Shown: positions 1 to 5,479 of the stretch, one piece after another
Layout of the letters: every line of letters begins with the position of its first letter
Numbering within the stretch: position 1 is the first letter of the stretch
Assembly (NCBI GenBank): GCA_018401055.1
Contig: JAGYLB010000057.1
Location: 1-8,579, forward strand
Length of the DNA: 8,579 nucleotides
Direction: 5' to 3'
Origin: Roseicyclus sp.
GTDB lineage: Bacteria; Pseudomonadota; Alphaproteobacteria; Rhodobacterales; Rhodobacteraceae
Notes under the pieces: generated by a model
Told to the model about the DNA's origin: nothing
Seen by the model: the letters and a program-made list of their open reading frames with translations, nothing else
The model's database searches: none
Translations under genes and position numbers: made by a program

Positions 1-1
1 C

Positions 2-235
2 ACGAGCGCCTCATGGCTAAACTTGGTCGAACGTTTCTTCGCCGAGATCACGTCCAGGCGCATCCGACGCGGCAGTTACTCCAGCGTCGACGACCTCGAG
101 GGCGCGGTCTACGACTACCTCGTGCAGCATAACGCCAAGCCGAAGCCCTTCGTCTGGAGCAAGACCGCCGAAGATATCATCACCCGCGAGCGCCGCGCAA
201 TTGATGCTCTCGATGAAATCAGGGGAAATCGGTAG
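2..235 (+). CDS. IS630-family transposase, C-terminal fragment (5' end outside window)
   Basis: This is the last 77 codons of a DDE-superfamily transposase that catalyses cut-and-paste movement of the element. The frame is open to the left edge and reads SWLNLVERFF at residues 4-13 of the fragment, the block around the final catalytic Glu (the E of VERFF) of the IS630 DDE domain. It continues with a conserved tail (RRGSYSSVDDL, HNAKPKPFVW, RERRALDAL-like) and ends in TAG at 233-235. A TTG at 23 could be mistaken for a start, but the reading frame and the family motif continue upstream of it, so the gene is cut by the window edge and not truncated in nature as far as can be seen. The fragment is intact and free of stops. 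Whether the whole element is functional cannot be judged. Confidence 0.9.
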   Translation, partial: TSASWLNLVERFFAEITSRRIRRGSYSSVDDLEGAVYDYLVQHNAKPKPFVWSKTAEDIITRERRAIDALDEIRGNR

Positions 236-256
236 CAACTGTCAGACTCGGAACAC
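236..256 (+). repeat. Presumed terminal inverted repeat of the IS630-family element
   Basis: Between the transposase stop and the TA at 257-258 lies a 21-base stretch; read inward from the boundary it begins GTGTTCCGAGTCTGACAG. Its position directly after the transposase and before a TA fits an IS630 terminal repeat. The partner repeat is outside the window, so this could not be verified by pairing. Confidence 0.5.
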
Positions 257-282
257 TAGATGGGCGTGATCTGCGGCGCGAA

Positions 283-307
283 TGTCGCGACATGCTCTAA
301 CGCGACA
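283..307 (-). other. Inverted repeat at the end of the SDR gene, weak terminator candidate
   Basis: TGTCGCG (283-289) pairs with CGCGACA (301-307) across an 11-base loop that contains the SDR stop codon. The left arm is also part of a perfect 12-base palindrome, ATGTCGCGACAT (282-293), so two alternative structures compete. Reading leftward there is no T-tract after the stem (TTCGCGCC follows), so a canonical intrinsic terminator is not supported. It may act as a weak transcript end or be incidental in GC-rich DNA. Confidence 0.3.
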
Positions 308-1022
308 GGAAGCCGCCGTCCACTGGCAGCGCCAAGCCGTTCAACATCGCGGCCTGATTGCACAGCAGGAACGCGATGATTCCGGCGATATCTCCGACTT
401 CGGCAAAGCGGGCGATCGGGATCCGCGCCATCATCGGGCCGGATTTCTCGGGTTCGCTCCATGCGGCCGCGGCCAGATCGGTCATCGTGACGATCGGATT
501 GATGCAATTCACGCAGATGCCGTGGGGCCCCAACTCGTTGGTCATGACCCGACTCATCGCGTCAACGGCACCTTTCGATGCGCAATAGGAGGCGTGGTCC
601 GCGAAACCGACCAGGGAGGACATGCTTGAGACGTTGACGATGCTCCCCCCGCCGCCCGCCGCGATCCGGGCCCGCGCGTATTCCTGGGAAACGATCATCG
701 TGGCGCGGGTGTTGACGGCATAGACGGAGTCAAAGTCATCGTCGGTCACGTCGAGGAATGACTGAAGGATGTTGATCCCGGCACAATTCACCAGATGATC
801 GACCGGCCCCAGATTTCGCACCGCGGCACGGGTTGCCCCAGCGTCGGCCAGATCGACCGCCACCGTTTCGCAGCCGATCTCACCATGCAGGCTTTCCAGG
901 TCGGCCTGCCTGCGCGACAGGGCCACGATCCCGGCCCCCCGCCGGGCCAGGTGACACGCAGTTTCGCGCCCGATGCCCTTGCCCGCGCCGGTGATCAGCA
1001 CGCGCTTGCCCGAGAAATTCAT
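297..1022 (-). CDS. DCXR-like NADP(H)-dependent short-chain dehydrogenase/reductase
   Basis: This is a 241-residue classical SDR, of typical family length. It has the Rossmann motif TGAGKGIG (11-18), NCAG (79-82, in place of the usual NNAG), catalytic Asn104, Ser133, and the pair Tyr146/Lys150 in YCASK. Ser-Arg-Arg after the second beta strand (37-39) matches the position that recognises the 2'-phosphate of NADPH, so NADP(H) is inferred. From memory it aligns along its whole length with dicarbonyl/L-xylulose reductase, including the LSRRQADL, GPVDHLVN, RIPIARFAEV and LPVDGGF blocks. This suggests reduction or oxidation of a ketose, sugar alcohol or dicarbonyl in the cytoplasm. The exact substrate is unknown. 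The ATG at 1022 is preferred because GGGGA lies 9 bases upstream and the Rossmann strand starts right after it. Upstream in-frame starts would run into lacI. The gene follows lacI by 16 bases, so the two are probably co-transcribed. Confidence 0.9.
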   Translation of the reverse strand: MNFSGKRVLITGAGKGIGRETACHLARRGAGIVALSRRQADLESLHGEIGCETVAVDLADAGATRAAVRNLGPVDHLVNCAGINILQSFLDVTDDDFDSVYAVNTRATMIVSQEYARARIAAGGGGSIVNVSSMSSLVGFADHASYCASKGAVDAMSRVMTNELGPHGICVNCINPIVTMTDLAAAAWSEPEKSGPMMARIPIARFAEVGDIAGIIAFLLCNQAAMLNGLALPVDGGFLSR

Positions 1023-1038
1023 TCCCCCGTTTCCCCGT

Positions 1039-2091
1039 TCATGTTGAAGCCCGCACCACCAGAGGTGCCGGCACATAGGTCCGCCCGGTGATGACGTCGT
1101 CCTGGTTGCCGTCGCGCAGGGCCAGCAGGTGCGCCACGGCCCGCGCGCCCATGGCGGCATGGGGCACGGCGATGGTGGTCAGCGCCGGGTCGAGGAACCG
1201 CATCACCGGGTCGTCGTCGAAGCCCAGGACCGCTACGTCCTGCGGAATGCGCAGGCCCCTGGTGCGCAGCGTGTGATAACATCCCACGGCCACCTGATCC
1301 GTGCAGCAGAAGATCGCGCTTGGCGGATTGTCCAGCGCCAACAGCGCATCTGTGCCGGTCTGTCCGTCGTGGGGCGTGGTGTCGCCCTCGACGATCAGCG
1401 CGGGATCAAAGGGCAGGCCGGCAGCGTCGAGCGCGCGGCGATAGCCGTCCAGCCGGTCGCGATAGGCATCCATCCATGCCGGGCCGATGATCATGCCGAT
1501 GCGGGTATGTCCCCGCTCGATCAGGTGGGTTACGCCGCTTTGCGCCCCCTGGCGATGGGCGGGCAGGATCGTCGGCACGCTGTCACTCTCGGAATAGCAG
1601 TTCAGCAGCACCGCGCGTTGCGAGCGCAGCTTTTCCGGGATCGAGACGGTCGAGGTAAAGAATGACGACATGATCACCCCTGCCAGCCGCTGTTGCATCA
1701 ATACGTCCAGTGCAGCGCTGTGCAGACTGCTGTCGCCCTTGGTGGGCAGCACCAGCAGCACGCAATCATTGTCCCACGCTGCCTGGCGCGCCGCGTCGAT
1801 TGCGATGTTGACCAGGGGGTTGGTCAGCGTATCCTCGATGATATAGCCGATGAACTGGGTCGTTCCCGCGCCGATGTGATTGCGCCGCGACAGGGAATAG
1901 CCCACGAGCCGCGCCGCACTGCGCACCTTCTGGGCCGTCTCCTCGTTGACACGCGAGCCGCCGACGTTGTTCAGCACAAGTGACACCGTTGCCTGGCTGA
2001 CCCCTGCACGCTGGGCAACATCGGTCATCGTCGGTCTGTGCCGACGCACGCGCCGCCCCTCGGGCTTTTCTGTCATGGAGCTGTCGTTCAT
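1039..2091 (-). CDS. LacI-family transcriptional regulator of the sugar locus
   Basis: This is a 350-residue DNA-binding regulator. An N-terminal helix-turn-helix is at about 22-41 (MTDVAQRAGVSQATVSLVLN, the LacI signature), followed by a linker to about residue 75. A periplasmic-binding-protein-like effector domain spans about 79-348, with typical blocks such as GVTHLIERGHTRIGMI (186-201), AIFCCTDQVAVG (259-270) and DVAVLGFDD (285-293). The hinge is unusual: the common ANxxARxL stretch is absent and the protein reads GYSLSRRNHIGAG. The start at 2091 has AGGGA about 8 bases upstream, whereas the in-frame codon at 2157 lies inside the lacI promoter. It is transcribed away from the transport operon and faces two shared palindromes, so it most likely represses both units and releases on binding a sugar. 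The effector cannot be read from the sequence. Confidence 0.95.
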   Translation of the reverse strand: MNDSSMTEKPEGRRVRRHRPTMTDVAQRAGVSQATVSLVLNNVGGSRVNEETAQKVRSAARLVGYSLSRRNHIGAGTTQFIGYIIEDTLTNPLVNIAIDAARQAAWDNDCVLLVLPTKGDSSLHSAALDVLMQQRLAGVIMSSFFTSTVSIPEKLRSQRAVLLNCYSESDSVPTILPAHRQGAQSGVTHLIERGHTRIGMIIGPAWMDAYRDRLDGYRRALDAAGLPFDPALIVEGDTTPHDGQTGTDALLALDNPPSAIFCCTDQVAVGCYHTLRTRGLRIPQDVAVLGFDDDPVMRFLDPALTTIAVPHAAMGARAVAHLLALRDGNQDDVITGRTYVPAPLVVRAST

Positions 2092-2156
2092 TCGCTGTCC
2101 CTTTCGCTCCAAAGATGCGCGGCGCCCCGAAAAGGCAGGCGCATCGGCTAACCACA

Positions 2157-2186
2157 ATTATACATTGTTCGGGTTATAAATAACAA
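2157..2186 (-). promoter_or_regulatory. Candidate sigma-70 promoter of lacI-SDR
   Basis: On the minus strand a perfect -10 box TATAAT (2157-2162) is preceded by TTGTTA (2181-2186, four of six matches to the -35 consensus) with an 18-base spacer. Transcription would start near 2150, giving a leader of about 58 bases before the lacI ATG. The upstream palindrome (2172-2185) covers the -35 and part of the spacer, which predicts autorepression. Confidence 0.6.
2172..2185. promoter_or_regulatory. Putative LacI-family operator O1
   Basis: GGTTATAAATAACA is an imperfect palindrome with arms GTTAT/ATAAC around a central AA. Its first 13 bases are identical to the second site centred 28 bp to the right. 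It overlaps the -35 region of the divergent lacI promoter. That it is bound by the neighbouring regulator is inferred from position, symmetry and repetition. Confidence 0.7.
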
Positions 2187-2191
2187 GATCA

Positions 2192-2220
2192 TTGACAGAG
2201 GTTATAAATAACCACATCCT
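2192..2220 (+). promoter_or_regulatory. Candidate promoter of the transport/sulfatase operon
   Basis: A consensus -35 box TTGACA (2192-2197) is followed after 17 bases by CATCCT (2215-2220), a weak -10 with three of six matches. An alternative reading uses ATAACA (2180-2185) and TATAAA (2203-2208), also spaced by 17 bases. In both cases operator O2 overlaps the promoter. The sequence does not decide which one is used. Confidence 0.5.
2200..2213. promoter_or_regulatory. Putative LacI-family operator O2
   Basis: GGTTATAAATAACC has perfectly matching 6-base arms (GGTTAT/ATAACC) around a central AA. It fills the spacer between the TTGACA at 2192-2197 and the expected -10 position of the transport operon, a classic place for repression. 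A shared 8-base stretch TAACCACA follows the right arm (2209-2216) and recurs alone at 2149-2156, possibly a half-site. Confidence 0.75.
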
Positions 2221-2246
2221 TTCGGTCAAAACGGGGAGGAAAGAAA

Positions 2247-3659
2247 ATGACGAATCGAACGTTAAAGGCACAGATCAGCCGTCGTGCCATGCTTGCTGGA
2301 TCGGGCGCCGCGGTGATTGCCAGCGGAGTGGCGCCCATGCCCGCTTTCGCGCAATCCGTGGCCAAGCTGGCATGGTGGGACATCTTTCAGCCGCTGATTC
2401 CCCTGCATGAGAAAATCTGGGACAAGTTCCGCGATGCCGGGACGGCAGACGTGGAATATACTGCGGGCAACCCCGCAACCCTGATGCAATCCCTGCAACT
2501 GGCCTTTCGCAGCGGCGAGGCGCCGGACGTGATGAGCATCCCGAACCAGACGCCCGCGCAGATCGCATCGTTGCGCGGGGCGGACTGGTTCGCGCCGCTG
2601 GAAGGGGTGCCCTTTGACAAGCCGTTCCAGAAGGCCGTGACCGCCGAGGGCTTCACCTCGTTCGACGGCAAGCTCTACAGCTTCCCGATCTTCTCGCCGC
2701 GCTGGCATTTCGCCAGTGTCTGGTATGACAACACCGTCGTTGGGGACGGCGCCGATCTTGCGACATGGGATGGCGTGCGCGCTGCGGCCAAGGCGGCCAC
2801 TGCTGGCGAAAGGTACGGCCTGCTGCTGCCGCTTCAGTTCGGCCCGCGCATGGCCGACACCCTTACCGACCTGGCCATGGCCGCGGGCGCTGCGGGCAGT
2901 GTCGACTGGGCCTCCGGCGACTATGCCTATGCCAGCGCGCCTTTCGTCGAGGCGCTGGAATTTCTATTGTCGTTCCAGAGGGACGGAACGCTGCACCCCG
3001 CTTCCTCTGCCGTGGACGCGCGGCAGGGCCGCGCACGGTGGGCCGCGGGAGAGGCGGCGATGTTCTTCGACGGGCCGTGGAACAGCGGCGTCCTCAAGGG
3101 CAACTTCCCCGACATGCTGGCCAAGACCGGCGTCAGCGACATCCCGACCAAGGACGGCAGCACGGCGGTCATCAACCGTGGGCCGATCCTTGGCACCTTC
3201 TGGGTGTCCAGCCAGAGCGAGCAGGTCGGTCTGGCCTCAGAGGTGCTGGCGGACCTAACCAACGACGAATACTATATCGCGCTGGCCGAGCGCATGGACC
3301 AGCCGCCGCTGGACCTGTCGGCGGTGTCGCGGGCCGATGTGCATCCGACCTACAGCAAGATCGTCGAGAACTTCATAAAGACGGTGTTTCTCGCCCCCGA
3401 TCCGCTGCTCCGCAACCCGGCCATCGGGCAGGTCTATGCCGAAATGCGCGACGTGACGCCCGGTCTGGGCGAGATTATCCAGGGCGCTTTTGCCGGGGCC
3501 TTCGACGACCCCAAGCCGGTTCTGCAACAACTGTCCGACAGCATGGCGCGCGAGCGTGACCGCGCCATCGATATCGCCAAAAAGAACGGTGCCGAGGTAT
3601 CGGCCGAGGACTGGATCTTCGCCGACTGGAACTCGGGAAGCGACTATTCCGTCAAGTAA
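2247..3659 (+). CDS. Carbohydrate ABC transporter substrate-binding protein, family 1, Tat-exported
   Basis: This 470-residue periplasmic binding protein captures the transported sugar and delivers it to the membrane permeases. The N-terminus has a twin-arginine motif SRRAML (11-16), a hydrophobic alanine/glycine-rich stretch and a cleavage site after Ala35 (AFA-Q), so export of the folded protein by the Tat system is predicted. The mature part begins with a beta strand and WWDIF (43-47), followed by the ALQ-like segment TLMQSLQLAFRSGEAPDV and FDGKLYSFPIF, typical of MalE/UgpB-like family 1 binding proteins. It is somewhat longer than many members. A strong ribosome site GGGGAGGA (2233-2240) sits 6 bases before the ATG, and this first gene of the operon lies directly behind the operator region. 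A stem-loop follows the gene and may help to keep its expression above that of the permeases. The ligand cannot be named from sequence; the neighbours suggest a sulfated saccharide. Confidence 0.93.
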   Translation: MTNRTLKAQISRRAMLAGSGAAVIASGVAPMPAFAQSVAKLAWWDIFQPLIPLHEKIWDKFRDAGTADVEYTAGNPATLMQSLQLAFRSGEAPDVMSIPNQTPAQIASLRGADWFAPLEGVPFDKPFQKAVTAEGFTSFDGKLYSFPIFSPRWHFASVWYDNTVVGDGADLATWDGVRAAAKAATAGERYGLLLPLQFGPRMADTLTDLAMAAGAAGSVDWASGDYAYASAPFVEALEFLLSFQRDGTLHPASSAVDARQGRARWAAGEAAMFFDGPWNSGVLKGNFPDMLAKTGVSDIPTKDGSTAVINRGPILGTFWVSSQSEQVGLASEVLADLTNDEYYIALAERMDQPPLDLSAVSRADVHPTYSKIVENFIKTVFLAPDPLLRNPAIGQVYAEMRDVTPGLGEIIQGAFAGAFDDPKPVLQQLSDSMARERDRAIDIAKKNGAEVSAEDWIFADWNSGSDYSVK

Positions 3660-3664
3660 TCATG

Positions 3665-3694
3665 GCGCGTGGCGGGCACCCGTTCGCCGCGCGC
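3665..3694 (+). other. Intercistronic GC-rich stem-loop between binding-protein and permease genes
   Basis: GCGCGTGGCG (3665-3674) pairs with CGCCGCGCGC (3685-3694) over ten positions, nine Watson-Crick plus one G-U, closing a 10-base loop. It starts 5 bases after the binding-protein stop. Only AAATTCT follows, with no T-tract, so a full terminator is unlikely. The position matches the stem-loops known after malE-type genes, which protect the upstream message or attenuate downstream expression. That role is inferred. Confidence 0.65.
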
Positions 3695-3719
3695 AAATTC
3701 TCGACCAGAAGGCGCAATC

Positions 3720-4646
3720 ATGGCCGGAAAGAAGAAAAAGACCCTTGGCGCTCGCCTGTGGGCAGATCGCTGTGTCTACGCGTTCCTGCTGCCCACAGTC
3801 CTGCTGATTGGCAGCTTCACTATCTACCCGGTGATCGCCAGCGCGTGGTATTCCCTGCTCGACTGGAACGGCTTTGGCGAGCCGGGTGCCTTCATCGGGC
3901 TGGCGAATTACCGTGATCTCTGGAACGATCCTCTGTTCTGGAACTCGTTCGGCAACACCATGACGTTCCTTCTGATGGCCGTACCGCTGCGGGTCGGGAT
4001 CGCCTTGATCCTTGCTGTGGTGTTGAACGGGGTCTTTCCCTTCGTGCGCGTCTTTCGGACCGGCATTTTCCTGCCCGTGGTGACGACGGCTGCCATCGTG
4101 GGAGTGGTCATGCGCTATATCCTCGACCCCACCGGCGGGCCGGTGAATGTCGCGCTGCTGAGCAGTGGGCTGACGCAGACGCCCGTCAACTTCCTGGGGA
4201 ATGCCAGCCTTGCCCTTTACAGCGCCGTGGTGATCTGGGTCTGGAAATGGCTGGGCATCACGGTGATCTACTGGATGGCCGCGCTTCAGACGATCCCGAA
4301 CGACGTGTACGAGGCGGCGGAACTGGACGGTGCGAGCGCGGTGCAGAAGTTCTTTCGCGTCACGCTGCCCATGCTGACGCCCTTCACGATCATCATCACC
4401 TTGATTACCGTGATCGAGGCCACAAACGTGTTTGACCTGATGCTGACCCTGACCGGCGGCGGGCCGTTCTATGGCACCGAAGTCATCGACATCTTCGTGT
4501 ATCGCAACGCCTTTACCTCGAACATCCCGCGTCTGGGCTATGCCTCGGCCGCTGCGATGTTCTTCGGGATCGTCGTCACCGTGGCCGCGGCCATGCAAAT
4601 TTTCGTCATCGCCCGCCTGCGGCGCCGCGATGGAGACGGAGCATGA
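3720..4646 (+). CDS. Carbohydrate ABC transporter permease 1 (MalF/UgpA-like)
   Basis: This 308-residue inner-membrane protein forms half of the transport channel of a CUT1-type importer. A lysine-rich cytoplasmic N-terminus (KKKK at 4-7) precedes the first membrane segment at about 19-43. Further segments follow at about 82-106, 115-135, 167-190, 220-240 and 274-297, six in total. The ATPase-docking loop is EAAELDGASAVQKFF (198-212) followed by LP, the hallmark of the family. The ATG at 3720 is chosen because AGAAGG lies about 8 bases upstream and the protein then has normal length. The in-frame GTG at 3669 sits inside the stem-loop and adds 17 uncharacteristic residues. Its stop codon overlaps the start of permease 2 (ATGA), so the two are likely translated together. 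Confidence 0.95.
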   Translation: MAGKKKKTLGARLWADRCVYAFLLPTVLLIGSFTIYPVIASAWYSLLDWNGFGEPGAFIGLANYRDLWNDPLFWNSFGNTMTFLLMAVPLRVGIALILAVVLNGVFPFVRVFRTGIFLPVVTTAAIVGVVMRYILDPTGGPVNVALLSSGLTQTPVNFLGNASLALYSAVVIWVWKWLGITVIYWMAALQTIPNDVYEAAELDGASAVQKFFRVTLPMLTPFTIIITLITVIEATNVFDLMLTLTGGGPFYGTEVIDIFVYRNAFTSNIPRLGYASAAAMFFGIVVTVAAAMQIFVIARLRRRDGDGA

Positions 4647-5479
4647 CGCGCCGCCGCCTCACCCCCTGGGGCACGCTGCGTATCGCGGCGCTGGCGGCAC
4701 TGGTGCTGATCTGGTGCTATCCCTTCGCCTGGCTGGTCTCGGCCTCTCTGAAAGACCAGCAGGAGATTTTCGCCAAGGGACTGAACCTGGTGCCCGACAA
4801 TTTCCTGTGGCAGAACTATGCCCGCGCATGGGGGGCCGCCGGATTTTCCCGGTATATGTTGAACACGGTGGTCGTGACTGTCGGCACAATCGTTCTGGTG
4901 GTCTTTCACAGCGCGCTTTCGGGGTATGTTCTGGGACGTTTCAGCTTTATCGGGCGCAATGCGCTGGTCGCTGTCCTGGCTGCCACGCTGGTGATCCCGG
5001 TCAGCGTGCTGATCATTCCCATCGTCGATATTTCCGCCGCCCTCGGGTTGACCTCCAGCCGTTTCGGCATCGTACTCGCACTTGCCGGATCGGGGCAGGC
5101 GGCGGCGATCCTGCTTTATGCTGGGTATTTCCGGGGCCTTCCCAACGAGATGGCCGAAAGTGCCGAGCTGGACGGGGCCGGGTTCTTCCGCACGTTCTTT
5201 TCGGTGATGTTGCCCCTCGCCGGGCCGGTGACGGCCACGGTCAGCGTGCTGACCTTCCTCACGGCCTGGAACGCCTTTCTCATTCCTCTGGTCTTCACCT
5301 TCGGGGCGCCGGGCCTGCGGACATTGCCGGTGGGGATGCTGGCCTTTGTCGGGTCGAACGAAACCGACTGGTCGGGAATGGCGGCCGCCGCGACGATTTC
5401 GCTTTTACCGGTCGTCGTCTTCTTTTTCTTCATGCAGCGGTATTTCGTCGAAGGTATCGCGGGAGCCGTAAAGCAATGA
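4643..5479 (+). CDS. Carbohydrate ABC transporter permease 2 (MalG/UgpE-like)
   Basis: This 278-residue inner-membrane protein is the second channel subunit of the importer. It shows a short basic N-terminus (TRRR), a first membrane segment at about 13-34, the periplasmic stretch LVPDNFLWQNYARAW (49-63) common in MalG-like permeases, and five more hydrophobic segments. The ATPase-docking loop reads ESAELDGAGFFRTFF (172-186) followed by LPL. Its ATG overlaps the stop of permease 1 by four bases, with GGAGACGGAG just upstream inside the preceding gene. Its own stop overlaps the start of the sulfatase in the same manner. This makes a three-gene translationally coupled block. Confidence 0.95.
   Translation: MTRRRLTPWGTLRIAALAALVLIWCYPFAWLVSASLKDQQEIFAKGLNLVPDNFLWQNYARAWGAAGFSRYMLNTVVVTVGTIVLVVFHSALSGYVLGRFSFIGRNALVAVLAATLVIPVSVLIIPIVDISAALGLTSSRFGIVLALAGSGQAAAILLYAGYFRGLPNEMAESAELDGAGFFRTFFSVMLPLAGPVTATVSVLTFLTAWNAFLIPLVFTFGAPGLRTLPVGMLAFVGSNETDWSGMAAAATISLLPVVVFFFFMQRYFVEGIAGAVKQ

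Larger units (their letters stand above)
1..256 (+). mobile_element. Right (3') end of an IS630-family insertion sequence
   Basis: The window opens inside an insertion sequence. The evidence is the transposase C-terminus that ends at 235, followed by 21 bases that look like the element's terminal inverted repeat and then a TA at 257-258. IS630-family elements insert at TA and duplicate it, so the element boundary is placed at 256. The left end and its matching repeat lie outside the window, so the exact boundary is inferred. Confidence 0.7.

Noticed and set aside
1023..1160. Upstream in-frame start for the SDR gene at 1160
   Set aside because: The extra 46 residues overlap the end of lacI and do not resemble SDR sequence. 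The ATG at 1022 precedes the Rossmann strand directly.
2157..2157. Upstream start codon for lacI at 2157
   Set aside because: It lies within the -10 region of the predicted lacI promoter and adds 22 residues with no family match. The ATG at 2091 has a good ribosome site.
2092..2246. Riboswitch or small RNA in the divergent region
   Set aside because: The predicted leader of the operon is only about 20-35 bases and no long structured element was seen. The region is explained by promoters and operators.
3660..4598. Minus-strand open frame of 312 codons opposite permease 1
   Set aside because: The product is rich in His, Arg, Gln and Gly with no recognisable domain, as expected for the antisense of a membrane-protein gene.
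4471..5475. Long in-frame extension upstream of the sulfatase (open from 4471)
   Set aside because: It lies across two intact permease genes in another frame and its translation is not sulfatase-like. The family fold begins at [10 protein letters not shown] (5476), which also has a ribosome site and an ATGA overlap.
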